Of a DNA stretch of 64,000 nt, positions 43,285 to 51,400 are shown in pieces; position 1 is the stretch's first letter, and every line of letters begins with the position of its first letter. This stretch comes from Streptomyces sp. NBC_00670 (lineage in GTDB: Bacteria > Actinomycetota > Actinomycetes > Streptomycetales > Streptomycetaceae), in the NCBI RefSeq assembly GCF_036226765.1, contig NZ_CP109017.1:4155001-4219000 (forward strand). Direction: 5' to 3'. Below the pieces are notes generated by a model. It saw nothing but the letters and a program-made list of their open reading frames with translations, made no database searches and was not told where the DNA came from. The translations under genes and the position numbers were made by a program.

Positions 43285-43967
43285 GCGGCGAGGGTGCGGT
43301 GACCGAGGGTGCCCTGCGGGTCGTGGTCGTTTCGGCGGGGCTGAGTGTGCCGTCGTCCACGCGGTTGCTGGGGGATCGGTTGGCCGCGGCGGTGGTGCGG
43401 GAGGTGTCGGAGGCCCGGGCTGGGGCCGGGGCCGGGGCCAGTGCGGGGGCCGGCTCCGGGGCCGGGCGTGTCGATGTCCGAGTGGTCGAGTTGCGTGAGC
43501 TCGCCGTCGAGATCGCGCACCACTTCACCAACGGGTTCCCTGGACGGGCGCTGGCCTCGGCGCTGGACGCGGTGACGGGGGCGGACGCGCTGATCGTGGT
43601 GACGCCGGTGTTCTCGGCGTCGTACAGCGGGCTGTTCAAGTCGTTCTTCGATGTGCTGGAGAAGGACGCGCTGGCGGGGAAGCCGGTGCTGATGGGGGCG
43701 ACCGGGGGGTCGGCCCGGCATTCGTTGGTGCTGGAGCATGCGATGCGGCCGTTGTTCGCGTATCTGCGGGCGGTGGTGGTGCCGACGGGCGTGTACGCGG
43801 CGTCGGAGGACTGGGGGGCGGACGGGCTGGCGGAGCGGATCGAGAGGGCGGCGGGGGAGCTGGCCGGGCTGCTGAAGGGTGTCGAGCCGCGTCGGCGGGC
43901 GGTGGTGGCGGATGCGGCGGAGGTTGTCGTGCCGTTCGCCGAGCGGTTGGCGGCGTTGCGGGGGTAG
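43281..43967 (+). CDS. NAD(P)H-dependent FMN reductase (CE1759 type)
   Basis: The 228-residue flavodoxin-like reductase starts with VVVSAGLSVPSSTRLLGDRLA. A Gly/Ala-rich segment encoded by a short repeat (GAGAGASAGAGSGAG) is inserted near residue 50. DALIVVTPVFSASYSGLFKSFFDVLEKDALAGKPVLMGATGGSARHSL holds the flavin site. It likely supplies FMNH2 to the upstream luciferase-like enzyme. The ATG overlaps the preceding stop. The insert is low-complexity and probably a loop expansion. Confidence 0.92.
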   Translation: MSGEGAVTEGALRVVVVSAGLSVPSSTRLLGDRLAAAVVREVSEARAGAGAGASAGAGSGAGRVDVRVVELRELAVEIAHHFTNGFPGRALASALDAVTGADALIVVTPVFSASYSGLFKSFFDVLEKDALAGKPVLMGATGGSARHSLVLEHAMRPLFAYLRAVVVPTGVYAASEDWGADGLAERIERAAGELAGLLKGVEPRRRAVVADAAEVVVPFAERLAALRG

Positions 43968-44092
43968 GCGTCCTTGACCTGGGGGCTCTGCCCCCAGGCC
44001 CCCCGTGGGGGGGGAGTGGGGGTGGGTGGGGAGTGCGCGGGAGAGCTCGGGTGGGTGGGGTGTGTGGGCGGGTGCGGGTGGGATGTGGCTGG

Positions 44093-44170
44093 TCGCGCAG
44101 TTCCCCGCGCCCCTTACGGGGCGCGGTGGCTCCGCAGGTCGGACACAGTCCCGCGCCCCTTTCGGGGCGC
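44093..44170. repeat. Dispersed repeat with two terminator-like hairpins
   Basis: cgcgcagttccccgcgcccc recurs here. It forms a stem ccgcgcccc-ttac-ggggcgcgg (44105-44126). A second stem gcgcccc-tttc-ggggcgc is at 44153-44170. They lie between the convergent FMN reductase and glycosyltransferase genes (43968-44175) and likely terminate both. Confidence 0.85.
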
Positions 44171-44175
44171 CCCCA

Positions 44176-45447
44176 CTACCGCGTGCTTCGGCGGCAGGCG
44201 CGGAGTGCCCGTGTCATGCGCAGCGTGGCGAACAGGTGGTCGTAGCGGGTCGTGATGGGGGCGGGGTCGTAGCGGTGGGCGCTTCGCAGGGCTGCCGCTG
44301 CCATGCCGTGGCGCAGGGCGTCGTCGGCGATGAGGTCGAGGATCGCGTCGGCGAGGGCGGGGGCGTCGTCGACGGGGACGAGGCGGCCGTCGACGCCGTC
44401 CGTGACGATTTCGGCGGGCCCCAGCGGGCAGTCCGTGCTGATCACCGGTACCCCGCAGCGCATCGCCTCCACCAGCGTCATCCCGAAGGACTCCGCGTCC
44501 GACGCGCTCACCACCAGGGACGCCTTCGCGAACTCCGCCTCGATGGGGGTGCAGGGCCCCATCAGCCGGGCCCGGCCCGCGAGGCCGAGTTCGTCGATCA
44601 ACGCCTCCAGCCCCTCCTTCGCGTTGCCGCCGCCGTAGATGCGCAAGTGCCAGTCGGGTTCCTTGGCCGCGACCGTCGCGAACGCCTCCAGCAGCAGGTC
44701 GAAGCGTTTGCCGGGGGCGAGCCGGCCGGCCGCCGCGATCACCTTCGAGGTGCCGTCGGACGGCGGGACGTCCACCGGCGGCACGATGTTCGGCACCGAC
44801 ACCACCCGTACCCCCGGCAGCGGCATCCGCCTGCGGTAGACCCGCGCGTCGGCCTCGGTCATCGTCACCACCGCGTCCATGGACCGGTAGTGGCGGGCGA
44901 GCTCGGCGCGCAGCCGCTTGCCGTGCGCGTCGTGCCGCAGGTGTTCCTGGGCGATGCGCAGCGCGCGGCGGGGGCCGAAGCGGGCGAGGTAGACGTTGAT
45001 GCCGGGCCGGGTGCCGATGATCACGTCGGCGTCGCACCGTTCGAGGTGGGCGCGGACGCGCAGGTCGGTGAGGCGGGAGTACTGCTTGTGCCGCTTCTCG
45101 GCGGTGGGGAAGTCCTCGGCGGGTTGCGCGTAGGCGGGGTCGTCCAGGTCGGGGCTGCCGGGGCGGGTGTCCACCAGCGGGACGAGGCGGACGCGCGGGT
45201 CGAGGTCGAAGCGGGGGGTGTCCCGGTGCCGGGACATGGAGACGATCTCCACGTCGTGGTCGTCGGCGAGCGCGGCGGCGAGGTTGAAGGTGGTGCGGAC
45301 GGTGCCGCCGATGGCGTACGCGTTGTGCAGCAGGAAGGTGATCTTCCGGCGGCGGCGCCGCCAGAGGTGGAGGGCCAGCCGGACGGCGGCCCTCCGGGCC
45401 GGGCCGGGGCCCGTGGGGTGGCTCGTCGTGCTCGTCGTGCGGTTCAT
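44176..45447 (-). CDS. Glycosyltransferase family 4 (GT-B) protein
   Basis: The 423-residue protein has an N-terminal domain with ITFLLHNAYAIGGTVRTTFNLAAAL (the glycine-rich acceptor loop). The C-terminal domain has VIAAAGRLAPGKRFDLLLEAFATVAAKEPDWHLRIYGGG, ARLMGPCTPIEAEFAKASLVVSASDAESFGMTLVEAMRCGVPVI with the EX7E motif, and GPAEIVTDGVDGRLVP. It is a retaining sugar-nucleotide glycosyltransferase at the membrane or cytosol; the sugar is unknown. The ATG start begins MNRTTS. It is divergent from the response regulator gene (175 bp). Confidence 0.92.
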   Translation of the reverse strand: MNRTTSTTSHPTGPGPARRAAVRLALHLWRRRRRKITFLLHNAYAIGGTVRTTFNLAAALADDHDVEIVSMSRHRDTPRFDLDPRVRLVPLVDTRPGSPDLDDPAYAQPAEDFPTAEKRHKQYSRLTDLRVRAHLERCDADVIIGTRPGINVYLARFGPRRALRIAQEHLRHDAHGKRLRAELARHYRSMDAVVTMTEADARVYRRRMPLPGVRVVSVPNIVPPVDVPPSDGTSKVIAAAGRLAPGKRFDLLLEAFATVAAKEPDWHLRIYGGGNAKEGLEALIDELGLAGRARLMGPCTPIEAEFAKASLVVSASDAESFGMTLVEAMRCGVPVISTDCPLGPAEIVTDGVDGRLVPVDDAPALADAILDLIADDALRHGMAAAALRSAHRYDPAPITTRYDHLFATLRMTRALRACRRSTR

Positions 45448-45621
45448 CCAGTGCCTTCCCGACGCGACCTCTTGTCCGGACGCGCGACGCGTGACGTACG
45501 GGACACGGTGGCCCGACGAGGTAAACCACCGGGCCGCCCGCGGTGAGAGGCGGGTAAGAAGCCCGCCCGCACCCCGGTCCACCCGGTGGGTACCCGGCCG
45601 CGGCCTTGGCAGACTGGTGGG

Positions 45622-46365
45622 GTGACCCAGACAGTTCTGCTGGCCGAGGACGACCGTGCCATCCGTCATGCCCTGGAACGCGCCCTGACGCTCGAGGGTT
45701 ACGAGGTGACCGCCGTGGCCGACGGGGTGGAGGCCCTCGCGCACGCCCACCGCACCCCGCCCGACGTGCTGCTTCTCGACGTGATGATGCCCGGCATCGA
45801 CGGCCTTCAGGTCTGCCGTGTACTCCGTGCGGAGGGTGACCGTACGCCCATCCTGATGCTGACCGCGCTGGTCGAGACGGCGGACCGGATCGCCGGTCTG
45901 GACGCGGGCGCGGACGACTACGTCGTCAAACCGTTCGACGTGGAGGAGGTCTTCGCCCGGCTGCGCGCGCTGCTGCGGCGCACGGGGACGGCGGGGTACG
46001 GCGGGTACGCCGGTCCCGACGGTCCGAACGGCGGTGCGGTGCTCAAGGGGGAGCGCTGGTCCGGCGGGCAACTGTCGGTGGCGGGGCTGCGCATGGACGT
46101 GCAGGCGCGGCGGGCGTGGCGCGGGGAGCGGGAGCTGGAGCTCACCCGCACGGAGTTCGACCTGCTGGAACTCCTCGCGCGCAACGCCGGGATCGTGCTC
46201 GACCACGCCACGATCTACGACCGCATCTGGGGCTACGACTTCGGCCCCGGCTCCAAGAACCTCGCGGTCTACGTCGGCTATCTGCGCCGCAAGCTGGACG
46301 AACCGGGGGCGCCGGCGCTGATCCACACGGTGCGGGGTGTGGGGTACGTGCTGAGGGAGGACTAG
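45622..46365 (+). CDS. OmpR-family response regulator
   Basis: The 247-residue regulator has a receiver domain with acidic residues AEDD, the phosphorylated Asp53 in LLLDVMMPG, LMLTAL and VVKPFD. The winged-helix output domain begins ELELTRTEFDLLELLARNAG and ends HTVRGVGYVLRED. A Gly/Tyr-rich linker of about 40 residues between domains is longer than usual. The GTG at 45622 is the family start. The histidine kinase gene follows 43 bp later. The arrangement resembles MprAB-type systems; the stimulus is unknown. Confidence 0.93.
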   Translation: MTQTVLLAEDDRAIRHALERALTLEGYEVTAVADGVEALAHAHRTPPDVLLLDVMMPGIDGLQVCRVLRAEGDRTPILMLTALVETADRIAGLDAGADDYVVKPFDVEEVFARLRALLRRTGTAGYGGYAGPDGPNGGAVLKGERWSGGQLSVAGLRMDVQARRAWRGERELELTRTEFDLLELLARNAGIVLDHATIYDRIWGYDFGPGSKNLAVYVGYLRRKLDEPGAPALIHTVRGVGYVLRED

Positions 46366-46408
46366 GCGTGCGCCGAGGGCTGAGCAGGCGCCGGGACCGG
46401 ACGTCCCG

Positions 46409-47875
46409 GTGAGCCGGGTTCCCGGCCGGCTGAGGACGGTGTCGTCGCTGCGGACGACCTTCACCGTGTCGTTCGCGGCCGTCGCCGTCGGCGTCACCGT
46501 GCTGATCGGGTTCCTCAGTTACGACGCCGCGGCCCGGCTCGTCCGCGTCGACGAGAAGACCGTGTTCTCCGAGCGCGTGGAGGATCTGCGCAACCAGGTG
46601 CGGCAGCAGCGGTTCGACTCCGACGACTTCGCCAAGGACGATCCCGACCGGGACGGTCCGCGTGCCGCGATCTTCCGTTCCAGCCGGATGGACGTGCAGG
46701 TCATCGGCCCGTCCGGCACGGTCGTCGACCCCGGCAAGCCGCGGCTGCCGGTGGACGCCACCGGCCGCCGGATGGCCGGGGCGGCGACGGCCGGGCAGCT
46801 GGTCGAGCAGGGCGAGGTCGCGGTCGCGGGCGACTTCTACCGGGTGGCGATCGTCTCGCTGGGCGGCGGGCGCGGCGCGGTGCAGGTGGCGCAGGAGTTC
46901 AGCGACACCGAGGATCTGCTGCGGGAGCTGCAGAAACGGACGATCCTGCTGGTCGCCGCGGTGGTGAGCGGCTCCGGGCTGTTCGGCTGGTGGCTGGCCC
47001 GGCGGATCACCCGGCGGCTGGTCCGGCTCACGGAGGCGGCGGAGAACGTGGCCCGCACCCGGCGGCTGGGCATCCAGGTGCCGGTGACCGGGCACGACGA
47101 GGTGGCCCGGCTCGGCCGCTCGTTCGACCGGATGCTCGGCCGGCTGGCGCAGTCGGAGGAGGACCAGCGCCGTCTCGTGCAGGACGCGGGGCACGAGCTG
47201 CGGACGCCGCTGACCTCGCTGCGGACGAACATCTCGCTGCTGCGCCGCATCGACGAACTGCCGCCCTCGACGCGGGAGGAACTCGTCGCCGACCTCGCGC
47301 AGGAGTCCCGCGAGCTGACGGACCTCGTCAACGAGCTGGTCGACCTCGCGGCCGGGCAGTCGGACGCCGAGCCGGTGCGGCGGGTGGCGCTGGGCGACCT
47401 CGCGGAGGACGTGGCGGTGATCGTCCGCCGCCGTACGGGGCGCGAGGTGACGGTCCGGGTCACCGGGGACACGACGGTGGACGGGCGGGCGTCGGCGTTG
47501 CAGCGGGCGGTGTCGAACCTGGTCGAGAACGCGGTGAAGTTCGACCGCGGCGGTACCGCCCCGATCACGGTGACGGTGGCGGGCCCGGCGCACACGGGGG
47601 CGACCCGCACGGACGCGGCGCCGCCGCGCGCGGGCGCGGTGCGGGTGGAGGTGCTGGACCGGGGGCCGGGGGTGGCGGAGGAGGACCTCCAGCGGATCTT
47701 CGACCGCTTCTACCGGACGGCGGACGCGCGCAGCCTGCCGGGGTCGGGGCTGGGGCTGTCGATCGTCCGCGAGGTGGCGACGTCGCACGGAGGCGCGGCG
47801 TTCGCCTACCGACGGGAGGGCGGCGGTTCGGTCATGGGGTTCACGGTGACGGGGGCTGCGCCCAAGGGAGCCTGA
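46409..47875 (+). CDS. Sensor histidine kinase
   Basis: The 488-residue kinase has a first membrane segment (TFTVSFAAVAVGVTVLIGFLSY, about residues 17-38), an extracytoplasmic sensor of about 120 residues, and a second segment (ILLVAAVVSGSGLFGWWLA). A HAMP domain follows. HisKA carries His262 in DAGHELRTPLTSL. HATPase has NLVENAVKF, DRGPGVAEEDLQRIFDRFYR and GSGLGLSIV. It phosphorylates the upstream response regulator. The GTG start is 43 bp after that gene. Confidence 0.93.
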   Translation: MSRVPGRLRTVSSLRTTFTVSFAAVAVGVTVLIGFLSYDAAARLVRVDEKTVFSERVEDLRNQVRQQRFDSDDFAKDDPDRDGPRAAIFRSSRMDVQVIGPSGTVVDPGKPRLPVDATGRRMAGAATAGQLVEQGEVAVAGDFYRVAIVSLGGGRGAVQVAQEFSDTEDLLRELQKRTILLVAAVVSGSGLFGWWLARRITRRLVRLTEAAENVARTRRLGIQVPVTGHDEVARLGRSFDRMLGRLAQSEEDQRRLVQDAGHELRTPLTSLRTNISLLRRIDELPPSTREELVADLAQESRELTDLVNELVDLAAGQSDAEPVRRVALGDLAEDVAVIVRRRTGREVTVRVTGDTTVDGRASALQRAVSNLVENAVKFDRGGTAPITVTVAGPAHTGATRTDAAPPRAGAVRVEVLDRGPGVAEEDLQRIFDRFYRTADARSLPGSGLGLSIVREVATSHGGAAFAYRREGGGSVMGFTVTGAAPKGA

Positions 47876-47897
47876 CAGCTCGGGGGTTCGTGTCGTG

Positions 47898-47926
47898 GTG
47901 CGGGTGCGGGTGCGGGTGCGGGTGCG
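47898..47926. repeat. Hexanucleotide tandem repeat
   Basis: The unit gtgcgg occurs nearly five times in tandem just after the histidine kinase stop codon. It is a simple-sequence repeat in a short intergenic gap. Confidence 0.9.
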
Positions 47927-47941
47927 TCGTGGCTGGTCGCG

Positions 47942-47969
47942 GCGGAGCCGCAGATCGACACGGCTCCGC
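47942..47969. terminator. Terminator between the kinase and acetyltransferase genes
   Basis: gcggagccg (47942-47950) and cggctccgc (47961-47969) form a 9-bp stem with a ten-base loop between convergent genes. Confidence 0.65.
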
Positions 47970-47973
47970 GCCC

Positions 47974-48477
47974 TCAGCCGACCACGAGGCTGCGGCGTTC
48001 GACCAGAACGACGTCGCGCCAGCGGCCGTGGTGGCGGCCGATCCGTTCGCGGGTGCCGATGACGCGGAAGCCCAGGCGGGCGTGCAGCGCGAGGCTGGCG
48101 GTGTTCTCGGGGAAGATGCCGGACTGGACGGTCCAGATGCCGGCCGCCTCCGTGGAGGCGAGCAGCGCCCGCAGCAGCGCGGAGCCCACGCCCCGGCCCC
48201 GGGCGTCCGGGTGGACGTAGACCGAGTGCTCGACGACGCCGGCGTACGCGCAGCGGTCGGAGACTGCCGTCGCGGCGACCCAGCCGAGCACGGCCCCGGA
48301 GCCGTCCGCCCCGGTTCCGTCCTCCGCCACGAACCGGTGTTCGGGCAGCTTGGCGGCGTCGAACACCGGCCAGGTGGGCGCGGTCGTCTCGAACGTCGCG
48401 TCGCCCTCGTCGATGCCCGCGCGGTAGATGGCCAGGACCTGGTCCGCGTGAGTCCCGGTCATCGGTACGACATGCAT
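47974..48477 (-). CDS. GNAT N-acetyltransferase (phosphinothricin acetyltransferase-like)
   Basis: The 167-residue protein has AGIDEGDATFETTAPTWPVFD near the N-terminus, EHSVYVHPDARGRGVGSALLRALLASTE with the acetyl-CoA P-loop R-G-x-G-x-G-S, and IFPENTASLALHARLGFRVIGTRERIGRHHGRWRDVVLVER. These are typical of the Pat/Bar-like group, which acetylates amines such as methionine sulfoximine or phosphinothricin. The ATG at 48477 has GAGGGGG eight bases upstream. It lies 13 bp after the YnfA-like gene, so an operon is likely. Confidence 0.9.
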   Translation of the reverse strand: MHVVPMTGTHADQVLAIYRAGIDEGDATFETTAPTWPVFDAAKLPEHRFVAEDGTGADGSGAVLGWVAATAVSDRCAYAGVVEHSVYVHPDARGRGVGSALLRALLASTEAAGIWTVQSGIFPENTASLALHARLGFRVIGTRERIGRHHGRWRDVVLVERRSLVVG

Positions 48478-48490
48478 GGTGCCCACCCCC

Positions 48491-48829
48491 TCAGTTGCCG
48501 CCGCGCGGGGCGTACATGATGACCGCCATGCCGGCGAGGCAGATCAGGGCTCCGACGATGTCGTAGCGGTCGGGGCGGTAGCCGTCGGCGACCATGCCCC
48601 AGGCGATCGAGCCGGCGACGAAGATGCCGCCGTACGCGGCGAGGATGCGTCCGAAGTGGTCGTCGTTCTGGAAGGTGGCCACCACCCCGTACAGCCCCAG
48701 CGCGATCACCCCCGCGCCGATCCACGCCCACCCGCGGTGTTCGCGCACGCCCTGCCACACCAGCCAGGCACCCCCGATCTCGAACAGCGCGGCGACGGCG
48801 AACAGGGCGAGGGAGCGGACGACGAGCAC
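48491..48829 (-). CDS. YnfA family (UPF0060) small membrane protein
   Basis: The 112-residue protein has four hydrophobic segments (LALFAVAALFEIGGAWLVW, WAWIGAGVIALGLYGVVATF, AAYGGIFVAGSIAWGMVA, DIVGALICLAGMAVIMY), the layout of the YnfA/UPF0060 family. These resemble small multidrug transporters and may work as dimers. The GTG at 48829 is assumed. The same frame stays open upstream through the 10-bp repeat to an ATG at 49081, so a long N-terminal extension is possible but less likely. Confidence 0.85.
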   Translation of the reverse strand: MLVVRSLALFAVAALFEIGGAWLVWQGVREHRGWAWIGAGVIALGLYGVVATFQNDDHFGRILAAYGGIFVAGSIAWGMVADGYRPDRYDIVGALICLAGMAVIMYAPRGGN

Positions 48830-48844
48830 GGCGGGAGTCTTTCC

Positions 48845-48910
48845 GGGAGGGGACGGGAGGGGACGGGAGGGGACGGGAAGGGACGGGAGGGGACGGGAGG
48901 GGACGGGAGG
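48845..48910. repeat. 10-bp G-rich tandem repeat
   Basis: GGGAGGGGAC repeats about 6.6 times (one unit gggaagggac), immediately upstream of the YnfA-like start. The runs of G could form a G-quadruplex on the plus strand. The wider gap 48830-49205 contains no other gene that I can support and holds the promoter of the flotillin-like gene. Confidence 0.92.
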
Positions 48911-49205
48911 TCGGGAAAGGCCGAGGGAGGTCGGGGGCGGCGGGTCGAAGGGGGCGGTGACGTGGGCGAGGTGCTGGTCGGTTCCGATGTCTTCCGGCAC
49001 TAAGGAGCGTGTAAAGACTGCCGGAAGTCGGCAATGCGGCAGGCGCACATGGTCGGCAGGATAAAGGCGGGGCAACCGCATCGGACCAACTCGATGCCGG
49101 ACACCGGCAGGTGACGGCACCGCGGCCCGCGCCTGCCCTCTCCTCTCCCCCCACCCGTCGAGGACGGACGCCGTGCACGCCGAGCAGTGAAGGACGTTAC
49201 CGCTG

Positions 49206-51287
49206 ATGAATGCCATGACCGTGGGCCTGGGCGCGCTCGTCGTCCTCTGCCTGCTCGCCGTACTCGCTCTCTCCCGGCTGTTCCGCAAGGTGGAACAGGG
49301 CAAGGCGCTCATCGTCTCCAAGATGCGCAAGGTGGACGTGACCTTCACCGGGCAGGTCGTGCTGCCGGTGCTGCACCGGGCCGAGGTGATGGACATCTCG
49401 GTGAAGACCATCGAGATCACCCGGGCCGGCAAGGAGGGGCTGATCTGCCGGGACAACATCCGCGCGGACATCCGCATCTCGTTCTTCGTCAAGGTCAACA
49501 AGACCGTCGAGGACGTCGTGAAGGTCGCCCAGGCGGTCGGCACGGCGCGGGCCAGTGACCGCGACACGCTCCAGGAGCTGTTCCACGCGAAGTTCTCCGA
49601 GGCGCTCAAGACCGTCGGCAAGCAGCTGGACTTCACCGACCTCTACACCAAGCGCGAGGAGCTGCGGTACCGGATCATCGAGGTCATCGGGGTCGACCTC
49701 AACGGCTACCACCTCGAGGACGCGGCGATCGACTACCTGGAGCAGACGCCGCTGACCCAGCTCGACCCGGCCAACGTCCTGGACGCGCAGGGCATCCGGA
49801 AGATCACCGAGCTGACGGCCGTGGAGCACGTGCGCACCAACGAGGCGCAGCGCACGGAGGAGAAGGAGATCACCCGGCAGAACGTGGACGCCCGGGAGGC
49901 CGTCCTGGAACTGGAGCGGCGCCAGGCCGACGCCGAGATCAAGCAGCGCCGGGAGATCGAGACCGTACGGGCGCGCGAGGAGGCCGAGACGGCGCGCGTG
50001 GTGGAGGAGGAGCGGCTGCGCGCGCAGGGCGCGTTCCTGCGCACGGAGGAACAGCTCGGCGTGCAGCGCGAGAACCAGGCCCGCGAGGTCGCCGTCGCGG
50101 CGAAGAACCGGGAACGGGTCCTCGCGATCGAGAGCGAGCGGATAGAGAAGGACCGGCTCCTCGAGGTCATCGCGCGGGAGCGGGAGACCGAGCTGACCCG
50201 GATCGCGGCCTCCAAGGAGGTGGAGGCGGAGAAGCGGGACATCGCCGAGGTGGTGCGCGAGCGGGTCGCCGTGGACCGTACGGTCGCCGAGCAGGAGGAG
50301 TCCATCAAGAAGCTCCGCGCGGTGGAGGAGGCGGAGCGGCAGCGGCAGGCCGTGATCATCGCCGCCGAGGCGGAGGCGCAGGAGAAGCTGGTCAAGGACA
50401 TCAAGGCGGCGGAGGCGGCCGAGCAGTCCGCGACGCACCGCGCGGCCGAGGAACTGACCATGGCAGAGGCCCGGTTGAAGAGCGCCGAGCTGGAGGCGCA
50501 GGCCAAGCTGAAGCTCGCGGAGGCCACCCGGGCCGAGAGCGCGGCCGAGGGGCTGGCCGCGGTGGAGGTCCGCGACAAGGAGGCGGACGTCATCGGCAAG
50601 GCCGGCCGGGCGGAGGCCGAGGCGGCCGAGGCGCGGCTGCGGGCGGAGGCCGAGGGAGCGCGGGCCAAGGCGCTCGCGGACGCCGAGGGCACCCGGGCCA
50701 AGGCGCTCGCCGAGGCGGACGGCGTCGGCGAGAAGCTGAAGGCCGAGGCGGCCGGGCTGACGGAGAAGGCGGCGGCGATGGCCGCGCTCGACGAGGCGTC
50801 CCGCGCGCACGAGGAGTACCGGCTGCGGCTGGCCGCCGAGAAGGACATCCGGCTGGCCGGGCTCGACGTGCAGCGGCAGATCGCCGAGGCGCAGGCGACG
50901 GTGCTGGCCACGGGGCTGGAGAACGCGGACATCGACATCGTCGGGGGCGAGTCGGTCTTCTTCGACCGGCTGATGTCGTCCATCGCGCTCGGCAAGGGCG
51001 TGGACGGCTTCGTCGAGCACTCGCAGACGGCGCAGGCGCTGGCCAGGCCGTACCTGGACGGCACGTCGAGCCTCGCCGACGACCTCGGCCGGGTGCTCGG
51101 CTCGGTCTCCACGGCGGACGTGCAGAACCTGACCGTCTCCGCGCTGCTGATGAAGCTCATGCAGACGGGCGGCGCGCAGGCCGGACAGGTGCGCAAGCTG
51201 CTCGACCGGGCGGGCGAACTGGGCCTCGCGGACACCCCGCTGACGTCCCTGAAGGCCGGGGCGCTGAACGGCAGCGCCGGCGCCTGA
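49206..51287 (+). CDS. Flotillin-like SPFH-domain protein
   Basis: The 693-residue protein has an N-terminal membrane segment (residues about 5-24, TVGLGALVVLCLLAVLAL) and an SPFH domain (about 28-200: KVEQGKALIVSKMRKVDVTFTGQVVLPVLHRAEVMDISVKTI and onward). A coiled coil of Glu/Ala/Arg repeats follows (about 215-560). The conserved C-terminal region (about 570-693) includes ENADIDIVGGESVFFDRLMSSIALG. It resembles the YqiK-type flotillins that form membrane rings. The AAA+ gene follows 113 bp later in the same direction. The ATG at 49206 begins MNAM. The two likely form one complex. Confidence 0.88.
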   Translation: MNAMTVGLGALVVLCLLAVLALSRLFRKVEQGKALIVSKMRKVDVTFTGQVVLPVLHRAEVMDISVKTIEITRAGKEGLICRDNIRADIRISFFVKVNKTVEDVVKVAQAVGTARASDRDTLQELFHAKFSEALKTVGKQLDFTDLYTKREELRYRIIEVIGVDLNGYHLEDAAIDYLEQTPLTQLDPANVLDAQGIRKITELTAVEHVRTNEAQRTEEKEITRQNVDAREAVLELERRQADAEIKQRREIETVRAREEAETARVVEEERLRAQGAFLRTEEQLGVQRENQAREVAVAAKNRERVLAIESERIEKDRLLEVIARERETELTRIAASKEVEAEKRDIAEVVRERVAVDRTVAEQEESIKKLRAVEEAERQRQAVIIAAEAEAQEKLVKDIKAAEAAEQSATHRAAEELTMAEARLKSAELEAQAKLKLAEATRAESAAEGLAAVEVRDKEADVIGKAGRAEAEAAEARLRAEAEGARAKALADAEGTRAKALAEADGVGEKLKAEAAGLTEKAAAMAALDEASRAHEEYRLRLAAEKDIRLAGLDVQRQIAEAQATVLATGLENADIDIVGGESVFFDRLMSSIALGKGVDGFVEHSQTAQALARPYLDGTSSLADDLGRVLGSVSTADVQNLTVSALLMKLMQTGGAQAGQVRKLLDRAGELGLADTPLTSLKAGALNGSAGA

Positions 51288-51400
51288 CCGGCGCCCCGCC
51301 CCCTTTCGTCTTCCGGAGCCGCCGCACAGGGGACGGCGGCTCCGGAACACCCCTTCGCGCCCCCGCACGGACCTTCGCGCCCCCGCAGGAAAGGACCCCC

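Noticed and set aside
43968..44175. Small gene in the G-rich stretch after the FMN reductase gene
   Set aside because: Frames there are Gly/Trp/Arg repeats from simple sequence, and the region is made of dispersed repeats and terminators.
48990..49205. Possible riboswitch or tRNA upstream of the flotillin-like gene
   Set aside because: The short repeats (gccggaagtcggc and similar) do not fold into a tRNA cloverleaf or match a riboswitch core that I know.
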